Assembly (NCBI RefSeq): GCF_002835665.1
Contig: NZ_PIZV01000055.1
Span: 1-64,000 of the forward strand
Reading direction: 5' to 3'
Length of the DNA stretch: 64,000 nt
DNA from: Chryseobacterium sp. PMSZPI
GTDB lineage: Bacteria > Bacteroidota > Bacteroidia > Flavobacteriales > Weeksellaceae
Shown: one piece after another, positions 1-9,475 of the stretch
Layout of the letters: each line of letters opens with the position of its first letter
How positions within the stretch are numbered: position 1 is the stretch's first letter
Notes under the pieces: model-generated
What the model was told of the DNA's origin: nothing
Databases searched by the model: none
The model's input: the letters and a program-made list of their open reading frames with translations, nothing else
Position numbers and translations under genes: made by a program

Positions 1-148
1 AATATGTCCAATATAATCCTATGAAATAGATGGTTTGTCTAAAAATTGAAAGAAGTATTGAATGTTTTTAGATAAATTGTCTAATAAAAAATGATTTGTT
101 ATGAAAAAATCTGAAAAAAATCTTTTTTTATCTTTTGATAATAATAAA

Positions 149-180
149 AAATGCCGATACAAAAATGTATCGGCATCTAT
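149..180 (-). terminator. Rho-independent terminator
   Basis: A perfect 10-bp stem (151-160 with 167-176) with a 6-nt loop is followed on the minus strand by a run of T. It lies just past the stop codon of the DUF4136 lipoprotein gene and ends that two-gene operon. Confidence 0.85.
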
Positions 181-197
181 AATAATTATTTTAAATT

Positions 198-725
198 CTA
201 TCTTCTTTGCGGTGGATAATTTTTCATGATCTCAGCCATGATTTCAGGAATTTGTCTTTGTTTAGATCTTGGTGAATCTACGGAAATTCCGCTTCCGATC
301 CCTTGCCATACCAATTTATTGGTTTTGGCATCAATCATATCAACAATGAGAGCTCCTTCATTATAGTTGCTTGTCCATGTTCTGTTCATTCCTACACCCC
401 AGCCAAAAGGACCGCCCCAGCCCCACATTCCGTAAGGGGAACTGGAATTGATATCCGTGATTTTTTTATGATTGGCCTTTACGTTGATAATCAAATCCGG
501 ATTCTCTCCGGACTGAAGCCCTTTGCTTTGAAGTTGTCTTGATAACTCATTCAAAACTCTGTCTTTATCAATATCATTCAATTTTAAATCGTCAATTCTT
601 ATTTTGTAAGTTCTGTAAGAATTGAAATTGGCTGTATCAGCATAGTCTGAACGTACCTGAAAAGGGCTGCATGAAGTTAAGCCTAATGTAGCCGCTGCCA
701 ACAAGATAAAAATATATTTTTTCAT
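198..725 (-). CDS. DUF4136 domain-containing lipoprotein
   Basis: This is a predicted outer-membrane or periplasmic lipoprotein of about 175 residues. The start is taken at the Met of MKKYIF, which gives a normal lipoprotein signal with the lipobox LTSC (Cys at about residue 19). A start seven codons upstream would overlap the preceding gene. After the Cys comes the DUF4136 pattern: SDYADTANFNSYRTY, a central part with a Gly/Trp-rich stretch (MWGWGGPFGWG), then ALIVDMIDAKTNKLVWQG. The biochemical role of DUF4136 is unknown. The gene follows a DUF5522 gene after a 1-nt gap, so the two are probably co-transcribed, and a strong terminator follows. Confidence 0.85.
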   Translation of the reverse strand: MKKYIFILLAAATLGLTSCSPFQVRSDYADTANFNSYRTYKIRIDDLKLNDIDKDRVLNELSRQLQSKGLQSGENPDLIINVKANHKKITDINSSSPYGMWGWGGPFGWGVGMNRTWTSNYNEGALIVDMIDAKTNKLVWQGIGSGISVDSPRSKQRQIPEIMAEIMKNYPPQRR

Positions 726-726
726 T

Positions 727-912
<186 letters not shown>

Positions 913-949
913 TTAAACGTTAGTCAAAAAACTTTTTATATTTGTTAGT

Positions 950-1276
950 ATGATAATTGTATGCCAAAAGCCTTTAAATAAATTAAAAATTAATGGCATT
1001 GCTCTCTTTCCCTTTATCTTCATTAGGAAACCCGAAGATAAGGAAAATAAAGTATTGATCAACCACGAAAAAATCCATTTGAGACAACAATTGGAAATGC
1101 TTATCATTTTCTTTTATATTTTTTATGTCATTGAATATTATTATTGGTTTTTTAAACTTAAAGATACAGATAGGGCTTATAAAAGAATTTCGTTTGAAAG
1201 AGAAGCCTATGCAAAGGAAAATGATTTAAATTATCTTCGAAAAAGAAAATTCTGGAGCTTTAGAAAATATCTTTAG
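950..1276 (+). CDS. Small HEXXH-motif membrane-associated protein
   Basis: A 108-residue protein of unknown function. It has a zincin-like motif, NHEKIHLRQQLE (His39, Glu40, His43), a hydrophobic stretch at residues 51-68 (FFYIFYVIEYYYWFF region), and then SFEREAYA with Glu83/Glu85 that could supply a third metal ligand. This order (HEXXH, membrane segment, downstream Glu) resembles a stripped-down membrane metallopeptidase. I recognise no named family. A TATATTTG box (937-944) lies only 5 nt upstream of the ATG, so the transcript may be leaderless or nearly so. Confidence 0.65.
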   Translation: MIIVCQKPLNKLKINGIALFPFIFIRKPEDKENKVLINHEKIHLRQQLEMLIIFFYIFYVIEYYYWFFKLKDTDRAYKRISFEREAYAKENDLNYLRKRKFWSFRKYL

Positions 1277-1675
1277 AATACAGATGCTGTCGTTAAAGCT
1301 CAATAGAGTAGAGTTGAATTTTATAGCATCTTTGTCATTCCGGTAGAAATCTCAACGAAGCTAGCAGATCTGCCCAATCAGCAAGATCTGCGAGAATAAA
1401 ATCAATGGGAGTTTTAGTCTGCTCAAATAAATCAAAATACCTCTGGCTTCAGCCAAATTCTATTATCAAAACACAAATCTCACAAATATCTTCACAAATT
1501 TCACAATCATTATTATGCTACTATTTCATTTTTGTTTCCTTCAATTATCTGTGCAACTCTGTGTGGCCGTCTGTGGTTAAAATGCCAATTAAAAATAACG
1601 TCATTGCCTACAATATCTACACTCAATAAATCTTTTTCTATTTTTGCAGTATATAATATTGAATAGTCCGATACA
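1277..1675. other. Intergenic region with decayed repeat-like sequence
   Basis: I find no convincing gene. Positions about 1335-1400 (CATTCCGGTAGAAATCTCAA, then GCAGATCTGCCC and AGATCTGCGAGA) and 1460-1580 (stretches such as ACAAATCTCACAAATATC and CTCTGTGTGGCCGTCTGTGG) read like the degenerate dispersed intergenic repeats found in this group, without an open frame. A TATTTTTG box at 1639-1646 is a probable -7 element for the gene at 1676. Confidence 0.4.
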
Positions 1676-2584
1676 ATGCTATTAAAACTTCCAACAGAAT
1701 CTATTCCCATTCAGGAAATATCTATCGATAAAAAGGTAAGACTTTTCATGAAAAGAGAAGATCTCATTCACCCTCAGATCTCCGGGAATAAATACTGGAA
1801 ACTGTTTTATAATGTGAACCATTATCTGGAAAAAAATCCGGAAAAACCATATATCATCACTTTTGGTGGGGCATTTTCCAATCATATTGCTGCTGTTTCG
1901 GCGGTAGGAAATTTGGCAGGTATTCCTACATTGGGAATTATTAGAGGTGAAGAATTACAAAATAAGTGGCGTGACAATCCGACTTTGCTTTTTGCAAAAA
2001 GAAACGGAATGAACCTGAAATTTGTCACCCGTGAAGAATATCGCCATAAAGAAAAATTTACAGAATTTCTACAGCAAGAATTCCCTGAAGCACTGATCGT
2101 TCCGGAAGGAGGAACCAATCAGGAGGCTGTAGAAGGTGTAAAAATGATGCTCAATGAGCAAACAAAAGATTTTGACTATCTTTGCACCGCAGTTGGAACT
2201 GGAGGAACCATTGCCGGGATTTTAAAGTTTTGTGAAGAAAATCAGAAAGTTATAGGATTCAAGGCAGTTGATGATTCATCATTGGAAAATAAAATATTTG
2301 AATTAACTTTGAAACAAAACTTTGATCTAATAGATTCAGGTTTTGGAGGTTATGGTAAAATAAATGATGAGAATGTCGGTTTTATCAATGATTTCAAAGA
2401 GAAATATGATATTCCTTTAGAACCGATTTATACAGGAAAGATGATGCAAAAGGTTTTTGAACTGATTGATGAAGATTACTTTCCTGAGAACAGTAGGATT
2501 TTATGCTTTCATACAGGTGGGTTGCAAGGGATTGAGGGAGCTAATCTGCTTTTAGAAAAACAGTGTAGAAATTTAATTATATAA
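1676..2584 (+). CDS. PLP-dependent ACC deaminase / D-cysteine desulfhydrase family protein
   Basis: A 302-residue fold-type II PLP enzyme of the 1-aminocyclopropane-1-carboxylate deaminase/D-cysteine desulfhydrase family, cytoplasmic. The PLP lysine is Lys39 in HPQISGNKYWKL. TFGGAFSNH (about 63-71) and the glycine loop VGTGGTIAGI (about 168-177) bind the cofactor. The length suits the shorter members of the family in this phylum. Substrate cannot be settled from sequence; D-cysteine desulfhydrase activity is as likely as ACC deamination. The next gene starts 15 bp downstream and is probably co-transcribed. Confidence 0.8.
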   Translation: MLLKLPTESIPIQEISIDKKVRLFMKREDLIHPQISGNKYWKLFYNVNHYLEKNPEKPYIITFGGAFSNHIAAVSAVGNLAGIPTLGIIRGEELQNKWRDNPTLLFAKRNGMNLKFVTREEYRHKEKFTEFLQQEFPEALIVPEGGTNQEAVEGVKMMLNEQTKDFDYLCTAVGTGGTIAGILKFCEENQKVIGFKAVDDSSLENKIFELTLKQNFDLIDSGFGGYGKINDENVGFINDFKEKYDIPLEPIYTGKMMQKVFELIDEDYFPENSRILCFHTGGLQGIEGANLLLEKQCRNLII

Positions 2585-2599
2585 GTAAAATTGAAAAAC

Positions 2600-3658
2600 A
2601 TGAAAAGACTTTTCCTATCAATAAGCCTTTTAGTTTTATCAAAATTTTCAGCCCAGACTTGGGCAACCGAAGATCAGTACATTCAGAAATTTGCTAAATA
2701 TGCGGTAGAGGAAATGGAAAAATATAAAATTCCGGCTTCTATTACCCTTGCTCAAGGTCTTTTAGAGACCGGAGGTGGACAAAGCAGGCTGGCTCTGGAA
2801 GGAAAGAACCACTTCGGAATAAAATGTAAAGAAGACTGGACGGGGAAAACAATGAAACATACGGATGATGCTCCTAATGAATGCTTCCGTGTATATGAAG
2901 ATCCTAGACAGTCTTACGAAGATCATTCTATTTTCTTATCTACCAGAAAGTACTATGCCAATCTTTTCAATCTTGATATGAAAGATTACAGAGCATGGGC
3001 TTATGGTTTGAAAAAGGCAGGATATGCAACCAACCCACGCTATGCTTCCATTCTGATTACTAAAATCGAAAAGTATAAATTATACGAATACGATAATACC
3101 AATTCTAATGAAGTGTTGTATGCTGTTCTTAAAATGTATCCGGATCTGAAAGACGATAGAACTTTCATGGCTCAATTAGATCCTTCAAAAACGGTGAAAA
3201 AAGCTAAAGAGCCTGTAACGGTAGAAGTTCCTTACAAACAAACCTCTTATGCACAACAGCAGAAAAGAGTGGAAAGAATCAAAACAAAAGCAGAAATTCT
3301 TAATTCCATTCTTATAAAAAGCCATCCCAATGATGGTTTGAAATATATTGTGATTCCTGAAGATACCAATGTTCAGTTTATTGCCAATAAATTCAAAGTA
3401 AGTGAAGGGAGACTCATCAAGTGGAATGAATTGGAAGGAAATACCTTGAAGAAAGGTGATATTGTCTTCCTTGAATCGAAAAACTCTTCGGGAAATACCG
3501 CAACCTATAAAGCGGAATCGGGCGAAAATATGCATGATATCGCTCAAAAATTCGGAATCAAATTACATAAATTATATGCCAAAAACAGAATGGACGAAGG
3601 ACAACAGCCTTCTACCGGGCAATTGATTTATTTAATAGATAAAAAACCAAGAAACTAA
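2600..3658 (+). CDS. Exported glucosaminidase-domain protein with LysM repeats
   Basis: A peptidoglycan hydrolase, probably an endo-beta-N-acetylglucosaminidase of the FlgJ/LytD-like glucosaminidase family, acting in the periplasm. From the ATG at 2600 a signal peptide (to about residue 19, ending KFSA) precedes the catalytic domain (about 25-165), with the family patterns PASITLAQGLLETGGGQSRLA (Glu is the likely catalytic residue), GKNHFGIKC and the YEDPRQSYEDHSIFL loop. Two LysM-like segments follow: one at about 248-290 (YIVIPEDTNVQFIANKF) and one at about 300-345 (YKAESGENMHDIAQKFGI). A TTG three codons upstream would also be in frame, but the ATG gives a cleaner signal peptide. Confidence 0.88.
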   Translation: MKRLFLSISLLVLSKFSAQTWATEDQYIQKFAKYAVEEMEKYKIPASITLAQGLLETGGGQSRLALEGKNHFGIKCKEDWTGKTMKHTDDAPNECFRVYEDPRQSYEDHSIFLSTRKYYANLFNLDMKDYRAWAYGLKKAGYATNPRYASILITKIEKYKLYEYDNTNSNEVLYAVLKMYPDLKDDRTFMAQLDPSKTVKKAKEPVTVEVPYKQTSYAQQQKRVERIKTKAEILNSILIKSHPNDGLKYIVIPEDTNVQFIANKFKVSEGRLIKWNELEGNTLKKGDIVFLESKNSSGNTATYKAESGENMHDIAQKFGIKLHKLYAKNRMDEGQQPSTGQLIYLIDKKPRN

Positions 3659-3663
3659 TTTTT

Positions 3664-3722
3664 TGTTGAGAGTTTACCGTTGACAGTTAAATGCCAACCA
3701 AACAACTGTCAAACAGCAACTA
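3664..3722. repeat. Intergenic inverted repeat
   Basis: TTGACAGTT (3680-3688) is exactly inverted as AACTGTCAA (3704-3712), with looser outer arms GTTG/CAAC. It sits between the glucosaminidase gene and hemL. There is no T-run, so it is a poor terminator; it looks like a decayed dispersed repeat. Confidence 0.45.
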
Positions 3723-3729
3723 AGTATAT

Positions 3730-5019
3730 ATGAGATACCAAAGAAGTTCGGCTTTATTTGATGAAGCCTACAAATACATTCCGGGAGGAGTAAACTCGCC
3801 GGTTCGAGCATTCAAATCAGTAGGAGGTGTACCTGTCTTTATGAAATCAGCAAAAGGTGCTTACCTTACTGATGCAGACGATAATACTTATATCGATTAC
3901 ATTAATTCTTGGGGACCGGCTATTTTAGGACATACTCATCCTGAAGTCTTGGAGGAATTGAAAATCCAGGCTGAGAAAGGATTCTCTTTTGGTGCTCCTA
4001 CAGAGCTGGAAACTGAGATTGCCAAATTCATTGTTGAAAATGTTCCGAATATTGATCAGATCAGAATGGTATCTTCAGGTACAGAAGCATGTATGAGTGC
4101 CATCAGACTAGCAAGAGGATATACAGGAAGAGATAAGATTGTAAAATTTGAAGGATGTTATCACGGACATTCAGACTCATTCCTGATTAAAGCGGGAAGT
4201 GGAGCCGCAACATTTGGTAATCCAAATTCTCCAGGAGTAACTTCGGGAACAGCTAAAGATACTTTGTTGGCACGTTATAATGATTTTGAACAGGTTGAAG
4301 ATTTGTTCCGCCATAATCAGGGAGAGATTGCGGCAGTAATCATTGAGCCTGTAGCCGGAAACATGGGTTGTGTACTTCCTGAAAATAATTTCTTGCAAAA
4401 CCTAAGAAGAATTTGTGATGAAAATGGAGCCTTATTAATTTTTGATGAGGTTATGACAGGTTTCAGATTAGCATTCGGAGGAGCACAAGAACTTTTCAAT
4501 GTGAAAGCTGATTTGGTAACGTACGGAAAGGTAATCGGTGGAGGACTGCCGGTAGGAGCTTTTGCCGGAAGAAATGAAATTATGGATCACCTGGCTCCAA
4601 AAGGAGGTGTATACCAAGCCGGAACATTAAGCGGAAATCCGTTAGCAATGAGAGCAGGATTAAAAACGCTTCAACTGATAAAAAATGATCCTGAATTTTT
4701 CAATAGATTGAACAAAACAACAGAAACCTTAGATTTTGAAATCGGAAAAATTTTAAATGAAAAAGGAATTGCTCATAAAATCAACAGAAAAGGATCAATG
4801 ATGTCTGTATTCTTCCATATCAACAGAGTTTCCAACTTTGATGAAGCACAGGAGGCAAACCATTCATTGTTCAATAATTTCTTCCATCAAATGTTGACCA
4901 ATGGAGTGTATCTTCCGCCGAGTGGCTATGAAACATATTTCATCAGTGATGCTATCAAGGAGAAAGAAATTGATATGACACTGGAAGCTGTAAGAAAATT
5001 TGAATATTCTAATCAATAA
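3730..5019 (+). CDS. hemL: Glutamate-1-semialdehyde 2,1-aminomutase
   Basis: Converts glutamate-1-semialdehyde to 5-aminolevulinate in the C5 route to haem, in the cytoplasm, using PLP. The 429-residue length is normal. Visible signatures are [16 protein letters not shown] near the N-terminus, [16 protein letters not shown] (about 115-130), YHGHSDSFL, the cofactor-binding [10 protein letters not shown] (about 237-246) and the PLP lysine Lys267 in [17 protein letters not shown]. There is no frameshift. A strong terminator follows the stop by a few bases, and no other haem gene is adjacent. Confidence 0.97.
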   Translation: MRYQRSSALFDEAYKYIPGGVNSPVRAFKSVGGVPVFMKSAKGAYLTDADDNTYIDYINSWGPAILGHTHPEVLEELKIQAEKGFSFGAPTELETEIAKFIVENVPNIDQIRMVSSGTEACMSAIRLARGYTGRDKIVKFEGCYHGHSDSFLIKAGSGAATFGNPNSPGVTSGTAKDTLLARYNDFEQVEDLFRHNQGEIAAVIIEPVAGNMGCVLPENNFLQNLRRICDENGALLIFDEVMTGFRLAFGGAQELFNVKADLVTYGKVIGGGLPVGAFAGRNEIMDHLAPKGGVYQAGTLSGNPLAMRAGLKTLQLIKNDPEFFNRLNKTTETLDFEIGKILNEKGIAHKINRKGSMMSVFFHINRVSNFDEAQEANHSLFNNFFHQMLTNGVYLPPSGYETYFISDAIKEKEIDMTLEAVRKFEYSNQ

Positions 5020-5025
5020 AAAAAG

Positions 5026-5061
5026 AAAGGCCATTTTCGGAAAACGAAAATGGCCTTTTTT
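5026..5061. terminator. Bidirectional terminator between convergent genes
   Basis: A perfect 14-bp stem (5026-5039 with 5045-5058) and a 5-nt loop are flanked by A-run and T-run, so it can act on both strands. It separates hemL from the convergent lipase-like gene. Confidence 0.92.
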
Positions 5062-5079
5062 AATAATCGTATTAATTTA

Positions 5080-6792
5080 TTATGGAATATATTTTAGATT
5101 AACATCTTTAGCATTATAAGTTACTTTTACAATATACATTCCTTTTTGTTCCAATAAAGGAAGATCTGTTACATTCGAAAAGTTCTTGTATGTATTTTGA
5201 GATACTATTTTACCGGATGTATCAAATATAGACACCTCCACAGGTGTATTAACGGTTTCATCGATTTTGATAGCCCCATTACCTGTTATCGGATTTTTCA
5301 CAATAATAGCTTCTCCTCTTTTAGTACTTTTGATAGTACCGGTCAGCTCTTGTTTTGTTTGTCCTAATTCTATATCTCCAATGACGAATCCTGAAATCAG
5401 ATCTCTTGAGTAATGACTGTTCTCTACATGGATGTTCATTGCGTAAACTCCTTTTGGTAAATCCTTAAGAGAGACTGAATATGAATTTTGAGAATTGTTA
5501 TAAGTGAAATTAATCATTTGCATTTTACCGGAATCGTTCGTTCCATTTTCTGGTAACTTGTAGATTTCAGTTTTGATAAGACTGTTTTTAATATCAGTGT
5601 TTTGCATGTCTTTAATAGTCAGTTTATTATTATCTGAATCTTTTTCTAAGAGAAATCCGGTATTCTCTTTGCTGACATAGATATTAAGGAACTTTTCATC
5701 ACCATTTTTTACACTGTGTTTTCCTTTCGAATAGCTTTCTGTATAAGGCTCTCTTACATCTCTGCTTTTTTCTCTTAAACTGATTACTTCATAGCTTTCC
5801 TTGTTGTCTTTTATAATGAGATCAGGTTTCTCATTATATATAAGCTGATAATTAGAATATTCGGTAAAAGATGAAGAACTGGTATTTGCTTGTTTACTTA
5901 CAGGTGAAGAAGTGTTTTCTGTAAAAATCTGATTAACCTTTTTCCACAACTGGGAATCTTCATATAAGTAGCTATGATTATCTTTACCTTCTCCTTCCGG
6001 AACCATAATATGTCCTCCCGGTTTAGAATGGCTGTAATATGGGGTTACTCCATCATTGTTTCCTCCGCCTAATGATTTGATTAATAATCCGCTAGCTGAG
6101 TATTTTAAGAAATTTGAGAAAGGAACGTTGGTAAACTGATTATAACCTGTGTGTCCGAAGTGATAAAATAGATCAGGATTATTGTCAGGATGATTGTCAA
6201 TCGTTTTTCTAACGTTTTCCATGTAGTAAGTAGTTGATGTTTTCATACCTTCATCGGTAGAGGAAGGAGAAGCTACCCAATTCAATACGGGCCATTGTCC
6301 TGCATTGGCAATCTGGGTACCTTTAAATGGAGTTCCTAAAGTAACAACTTTTATAGCCATATCCTTTTTACCATGAATGGTTAATGCTAAGTCGATACTT
6401 TTTCCGCCATTACTGTGTGCTAACATATAGAATTTGGATGTTCCCAATTTTGTTTTTATTTGCTCCAGCCCTTTGGCGAATAAATCAGCATTGGTTTCCA
6501 TTGAGCCACCTTTCGTTGTAGTGACAAAAACCGTTCTATAACCATCATTATATGCCCATTTATACATAGAACCGTCAATAAATACACTACTTGTTGATGT
6601 AAAACCATGGGTAAATACAATTGTTTTTCCATTCCAGTTAGCAGGTTTACTACCATAATAAATTGTTTTTTCCTGATCATTTCCGGAAAGGGAACCATTG
6701 TTGGGATTGCCTAAGTTGACTTCTGAGAGTTGTGCATACATTATTACGTTAATAATAAATGCAAAGGCAAAAAATAATTTTTTGTTTAACAT
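5080..6792 (-). CDS. T9SS-secreted alpha/beta-hydrolase (lipase-like)
   Basis: A 570-residue secreted hydrolase, probably a lipase or esterase. A signal peptide (residues 1-20, ending IMYA) is followed by an alpha/beta-hydrolase domain: THGF at 61-64 (oxyanion strand), nucleophile elbow AHSNGG with Ser127, likely acid Asp247 in GGGNNDGVTP, and likely His273 in KDNHSYLYED. A middle region (about 300-480) has no recognised domain. The last 75 residues form a type A T9SS sorting domain (VEVSIFDTSGKIVSQ ... GMYIVKVTY), so the protein should be exported through the type IX system. Catalytic assignments are from motif spacing. A terminator lies just downstream. Confidence 0.85.
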   Translation of the reverse strand: MLNKKLFFAFAFIINVIMYAQLSEVNLGNPNNGSLSGNDQEKTIYYGSKPANWNGKTIVFTHGFTSTSSVFIDGSMYKWAYNDGYRTVFVTTTKGGSMETNADLFAKGLEQIKTKLGTSKFYMLAHSNGGKSIDLALTIHGKKDMAIKVVTLGTPFKGTQIANAGQWPVLNWVASPSSTDEGMKTSTTYYMENVRKTIDNHPDNNPDLFYHFGHTGYNQFTNVPFSNFLKYSASGLLIKSLGGGNNDGVTPYYSHSKPGGHIMVPEGEGKDNHSYLYEDSQLWKKVNQIFTENTSSPVSKQANTSSSSFTEYSNYQLIYNEKPDLIIKDNKESYEVISLREKSRDVREPYTESYSKGKHSVKNGDEKFLNIYVSKENTGFLLEKDSDNNKLTIKDMQNTDIKNSLIKTEIYKLPENGTNDSGKMQMINFTYNNSQNSYSVSLKDLPKGVYAMNIHVENSHYSRDLISGFVIGDIELGQTKQELTGTIKSTKRGEAIIVKNPITGNGAIKIDETVNTPVEVSIFDTSGKIVSQNTYKNFSNVTDLPLLEQKGMYIVKVTYNAKDVNLKYIP

Positions 6793-7401
6793 GTGCTTTT
6801 TATTTTGGATTTAATATTGTCTTACTTGTAAAACTATATAAAATACTGTAGCATAGTGTGTTAAATTTCGTTAATGCACTGATGGATTTATATTTTTTTT
6901 GATTTTTGATGATGTTTTTTTTTAGGGTTGAATAAAATTGTTAATTTATTTAGCGAATCCGATAGTATTTAGAAATAATAATTTAAGAATAACAACTGTG
7001 CTGATCAATACTGAAATTTGAAGAATTCTAAATGATTATTATGTATGTTGATATTTTAATGTCAGTTCGGAATAAAACAGTTTTTGAAGCTAAGGGCTGG
7101 AAGTAATGAAGGTCATAAAGAATAACGATTCATCTTTTTTATCGATCTTGAGGCAAAAATTAATGATGCTATAGGCTGTCAGTCATTATAACTGAAAGTA
7201 ACTTCCAGCTTCCAACCTTTTTACGGACTTCCTTACGTCGAACTTAGGTAATTTTACCTCAAAATGGGTTAATGTTTATTTTTAATATTCACTGATTTTT
7301 CAAAGCTGTTTACTTTAAGTATAAATCATACAGATTTTGTAATAAACCATACACTTTGTTCATGTAGAGTTCTTCTTATTTTTGTTACAAATAGATTGGA
7401 A
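6793..7401. other. Long intergenic region with inverted repeat arms and a promoter
   Basis: No gene is supported in these 609 bp. CTGGAAGT (about 7096-7103) is inverted as ACTTCCAG (about 7201-7208), each arm lying in a longer GGAAG-rich stretch, as in dispersed repeats of this group. The right end carries a promoter (7355-7384) for the amidohydrolase. Confidence 0.5.
7355..7384 (+). promoter_or_regulatory. Bacteroidota-type promoter of the exported amidohydrolase
   Basis: TTTG (7355-7358), an 18-bp spacer and TATTTTTG (7377-7384) match the TTTG/TAnnTTTG consensus of the primary sigma factor in this phylum. Transcription would start near 7389, about 13 nt before the ATG at 7402. Confidence 0.6.
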
Positions 7402-8736
7402 ATGAAGACTTCAGACAATAATATATCCCGTAAGGATTTTATCAAAAGTTCAGCGTTGGCAATGGCCGGATTAACTTTAATACCTAATGTTATGGCAGCA
7501 TCACCTCTTTTTGATGAGAAAAATATTTTGACAAAAGGAAAACTAAGCCTTAAAAATGTTCGTCTGGAAACCGGATTTGAGTACCAGGATGGGGAAGTAA
7601 CTTCAACAAAAACAGATCTTTTTTATATAGAAGTTGAAAACGGAAAAATTACAAAAATTGCTCCGAATCAACCCAATGCAAAAGTTTTAGATGCAAAAGG
7701 ATTATTAATGCTTCCGGCATTTAAAGATATGCATATTCACCTGGATAAAACCTTTTATGGCGATAAATGGCAAGCTGTAAGAAAAAGGACAGGAGGAATT
7801 AAAGGAATGATAGAACTGGAACAGAAAATGCTTCCCGAAATGCTGAAGAATTCCACGTTCAAAGCTGAAAAATTGATTGAACTATTACAATCAAAAGGGA
7901 CTTCATATGCCAGAAGTCACGTGAATATTGAGCCTACTTCAAAACTGCAGTCATTGAAAAACTTGCAAAAAGCTTTAGAAAACAAAAAGAAAGGTTTTGG
8001 AGCTGAATTAGTGGCTTTCCCACAACACGGAGTGTTTTATACCGATTCAGTACCCTATCTGAAAGAAGCTGCAAAAATGAATATTGATTTTATCGGTGGA
8101 GTAGATCCGTTCAATGTGGACGGGAATATTGAAAAAGTAATGGACTTTACCGTTCAGCTGGCCTTAGATAATAAAAAAGGAATAGATATTCACCTGCATG
8201 AAACAGGAGATTCCGGGTTGAAAACGGTAGAATATCTGATTAAAAAAGTTAATGAAAACCCAGCTTTAAAGGGGAAAACATATTTAAGCCACTGTTTTAT
8301 ATTAGCCAAATTGGAAGCTGCAAAACAGGAAGAAATTGCTGAAAAGTTAGCTGAAGCTCAGATCGGGGTGGTTTCTACAATTCCTTTTGGCAAACTGATT
8401 ATGCCGATTCCGACATTATACAAACATAACGTAACAGTGCTGACAGGGAACGACAGTATTGTTGATCATTGGAATACATTCGGAACGGGAAGTGTTCTTC
8501 AGAAGGCTAATTTAATGGCTCAATTGTATGGATATTCAACAGAATTTTTGCTGTCAAGAAGTTTAAAACTGGCAACAGGAAACATACTTCCGTTGGATGA
8601 TAAGGGAACCCAGCAATGGCCTAAGAAAGGAGATCAGGCAAATTTTGTATTGCTGAATGCAAGCTGTTCGGCAGAAGCGATATCAAGAATTTCAAATGTG
8701 GAATCATTGGTGCATGATGGAAATGTTGTCTTTTAA
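7402..8736 (+). CDS. Cytosine-deaminase-like amidohydrolase with export signal
   Basis: A metal-dependent amidohydrolase of the CodA-like branch. From the ATG, the N-terminus has a Tat-like signal, ISRKDFIKSSALAMAGLTLIP, with Arg-Lys rather than Arg-Arg, ending near MAASPLF. The metal and substrate positions of cytosine deaminase are visible: HIH (His111, His113), AFPQHG (Gln208), HLHE (His264, Glu267), SHC (His297) and GND (Asp351), then VDHWNTFGTGS. The enzyme should be active on a cyclic amide or amidine, but cytosine is not assured. It is closely similar over its length to the product at 10629, which lacks a signal. The ankyrin gene follows after 11 bp. Confidence 0.82.
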   Translation: MKTSDNNISRKDFIKSSALAMAGLTLIPNVMAASPLFDEKNILTKGKLSLKNVRLETGFEYQDGEVTSTKTDLFYIEVENGKITKIAPNQPNAKVLDAKGLLMLPAFKDMHIHLDKTFYGDKWQAVRKRTGGIKGMIELEQKMLPEMLKNSTFKAEKLIELLQSKGTSYARSHVNIEPTSKLQSLKNLQKALENKKKGFGAELVAFPQHGVFYTDSVPYLKEAAKMNIDFIGGVDPFNVDGNIEKVMDFTVQLALDNKKGIDIHLHETGDSGLKTVEYLIKKVNENPALKGKTYLSHCFILAKLEAAKQEEIAEKLAEAQIGVVSTIPFGKLIMPIPTLYKHNVTVLTGNDSIVDHWNTFGTGSVLQKANLMAQLYGYSTEFLLSRSLKLATGNILPLDDKGTQQWPKKGDQANFVLLNASCSAEAISRISNVESLVHDGNVVF

Positions 8737-8747
8737 ATTCAAAAAAT

Positions 8748-9422
8748 ATGAAAGTCTTATTATTTCTTTTAACATTTGGAAGCCTGACTGCTTGTGAAAT
8801 GAAATCAACAGATTTTCCAAAAGAAGATATGATGCAGGAAAAAGATATAATCAACTGGGTTAAGAAAAATGATATTACCGCTGTAAAATCTGCTTTGGAT
8901 AATGGTACGGATGTCAATATTCAAGATAAAAGAGGCCGGTCTTTATTGTTGATTGCAACAATAGAAAAACAAACTGAAATGGCAAAATTGCTTGTGTCTT
9001 ATAAAGCCAATGTTAATCTTCAGGATAATCAGTTGGACAGTCCTTTTTTATATGCCGGAGCAAGTGGTCAGACCGACTTGGTACAATTATTTTTAAAAAA
9101 TGGTGCCCGTTTCGATCTGTTTAACCGTTATAACGGAACAGCTTTGATTCCTGCATGTGAACGAGGTCATGTGGAGACAGTGAAGGTTTTGGTTGCCGCA
9201 AAAGGGTTTCCGATCAACCATGTAAACCGCCTGGGATGGACTGCTTTAATGGAAGCTGTTATTCTCGGAAATGGTACCCAAAAATATCAGGAAATTGTTC
9301 AGATTTTAAAAGACAATGGAGCGAATATCAATATTCCGGATCATTCAGGGAAGACACCTTTACAACATGCCGAAGCATTAGGGTTCAAAGATATTGTCAG
9401 AATATTAAGAAGCAGGAATTAA
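8748..9422 (+). CDS. Ankyrin-repeat lipoprotein
   Basis: A 224-residue envelope lipoprotein (lipobox LTAC, Cys16) made of five or six ankyrin repeats from about residue 38 to the end. The repeats show the usual pattern of NGTDVNIQDKRGRSLLLIA, ANVNLQDNQLDSPFLYAG, LGWTALMEAV and HSGKTPLQHAEALG. Ankyrin repeats bind proteins. It starts 11 bp after the exported amidohydrolase, so it is a likely operon partner and possibly a stabiliser or inhibitor of that enzyme; this is inference from position only. Confidence 0.85.
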   Translation: MKVLLFLLTFGSLTACEMKSTDFPKEDMMQEKDIINWVKKNDITAVKSALDNGTDVNIQDKRGRSLLLIATIEKQTEMAKLLVSYKANVNLQDNQLDSPFLYAGASGQTDLVQLFLKNGARFDLFNRYNGTALIPACERGHVETVKVLVAAKGFPINHVNRLGWTALMEAVILGNGTQKYQEIVQILKDNGANINIPDHSGKTPLQHAEALGFKDIVRILRSRN

Positions 9423-9429
9423 TTTTTTT

Positions 9430-9475
9430 GTCATTCAGAGCGGAACAAAGTGGAGCGGGGAATCTAGACTTTTTA
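9430..9475. repeat. Dispersed-repeat-like intergenic sequence
   Basis: TGTCATTCAGAGCGGAACAA followed by AGTGGAGCGGGGAATCTAGA has the form of a decayed dispersed intergenic repeat seen in many flavobacterial genomes. Recognition is from memory of the type, not from a search. Confidence 0.35.

Noticed and set aside
1405..1629. Open frame in the 1277-1675 gap
   Set aside because: It runs through repeat-like intergenic sequence, has low-complexity composition, and a minus-strand frame covers the same bases equally well.
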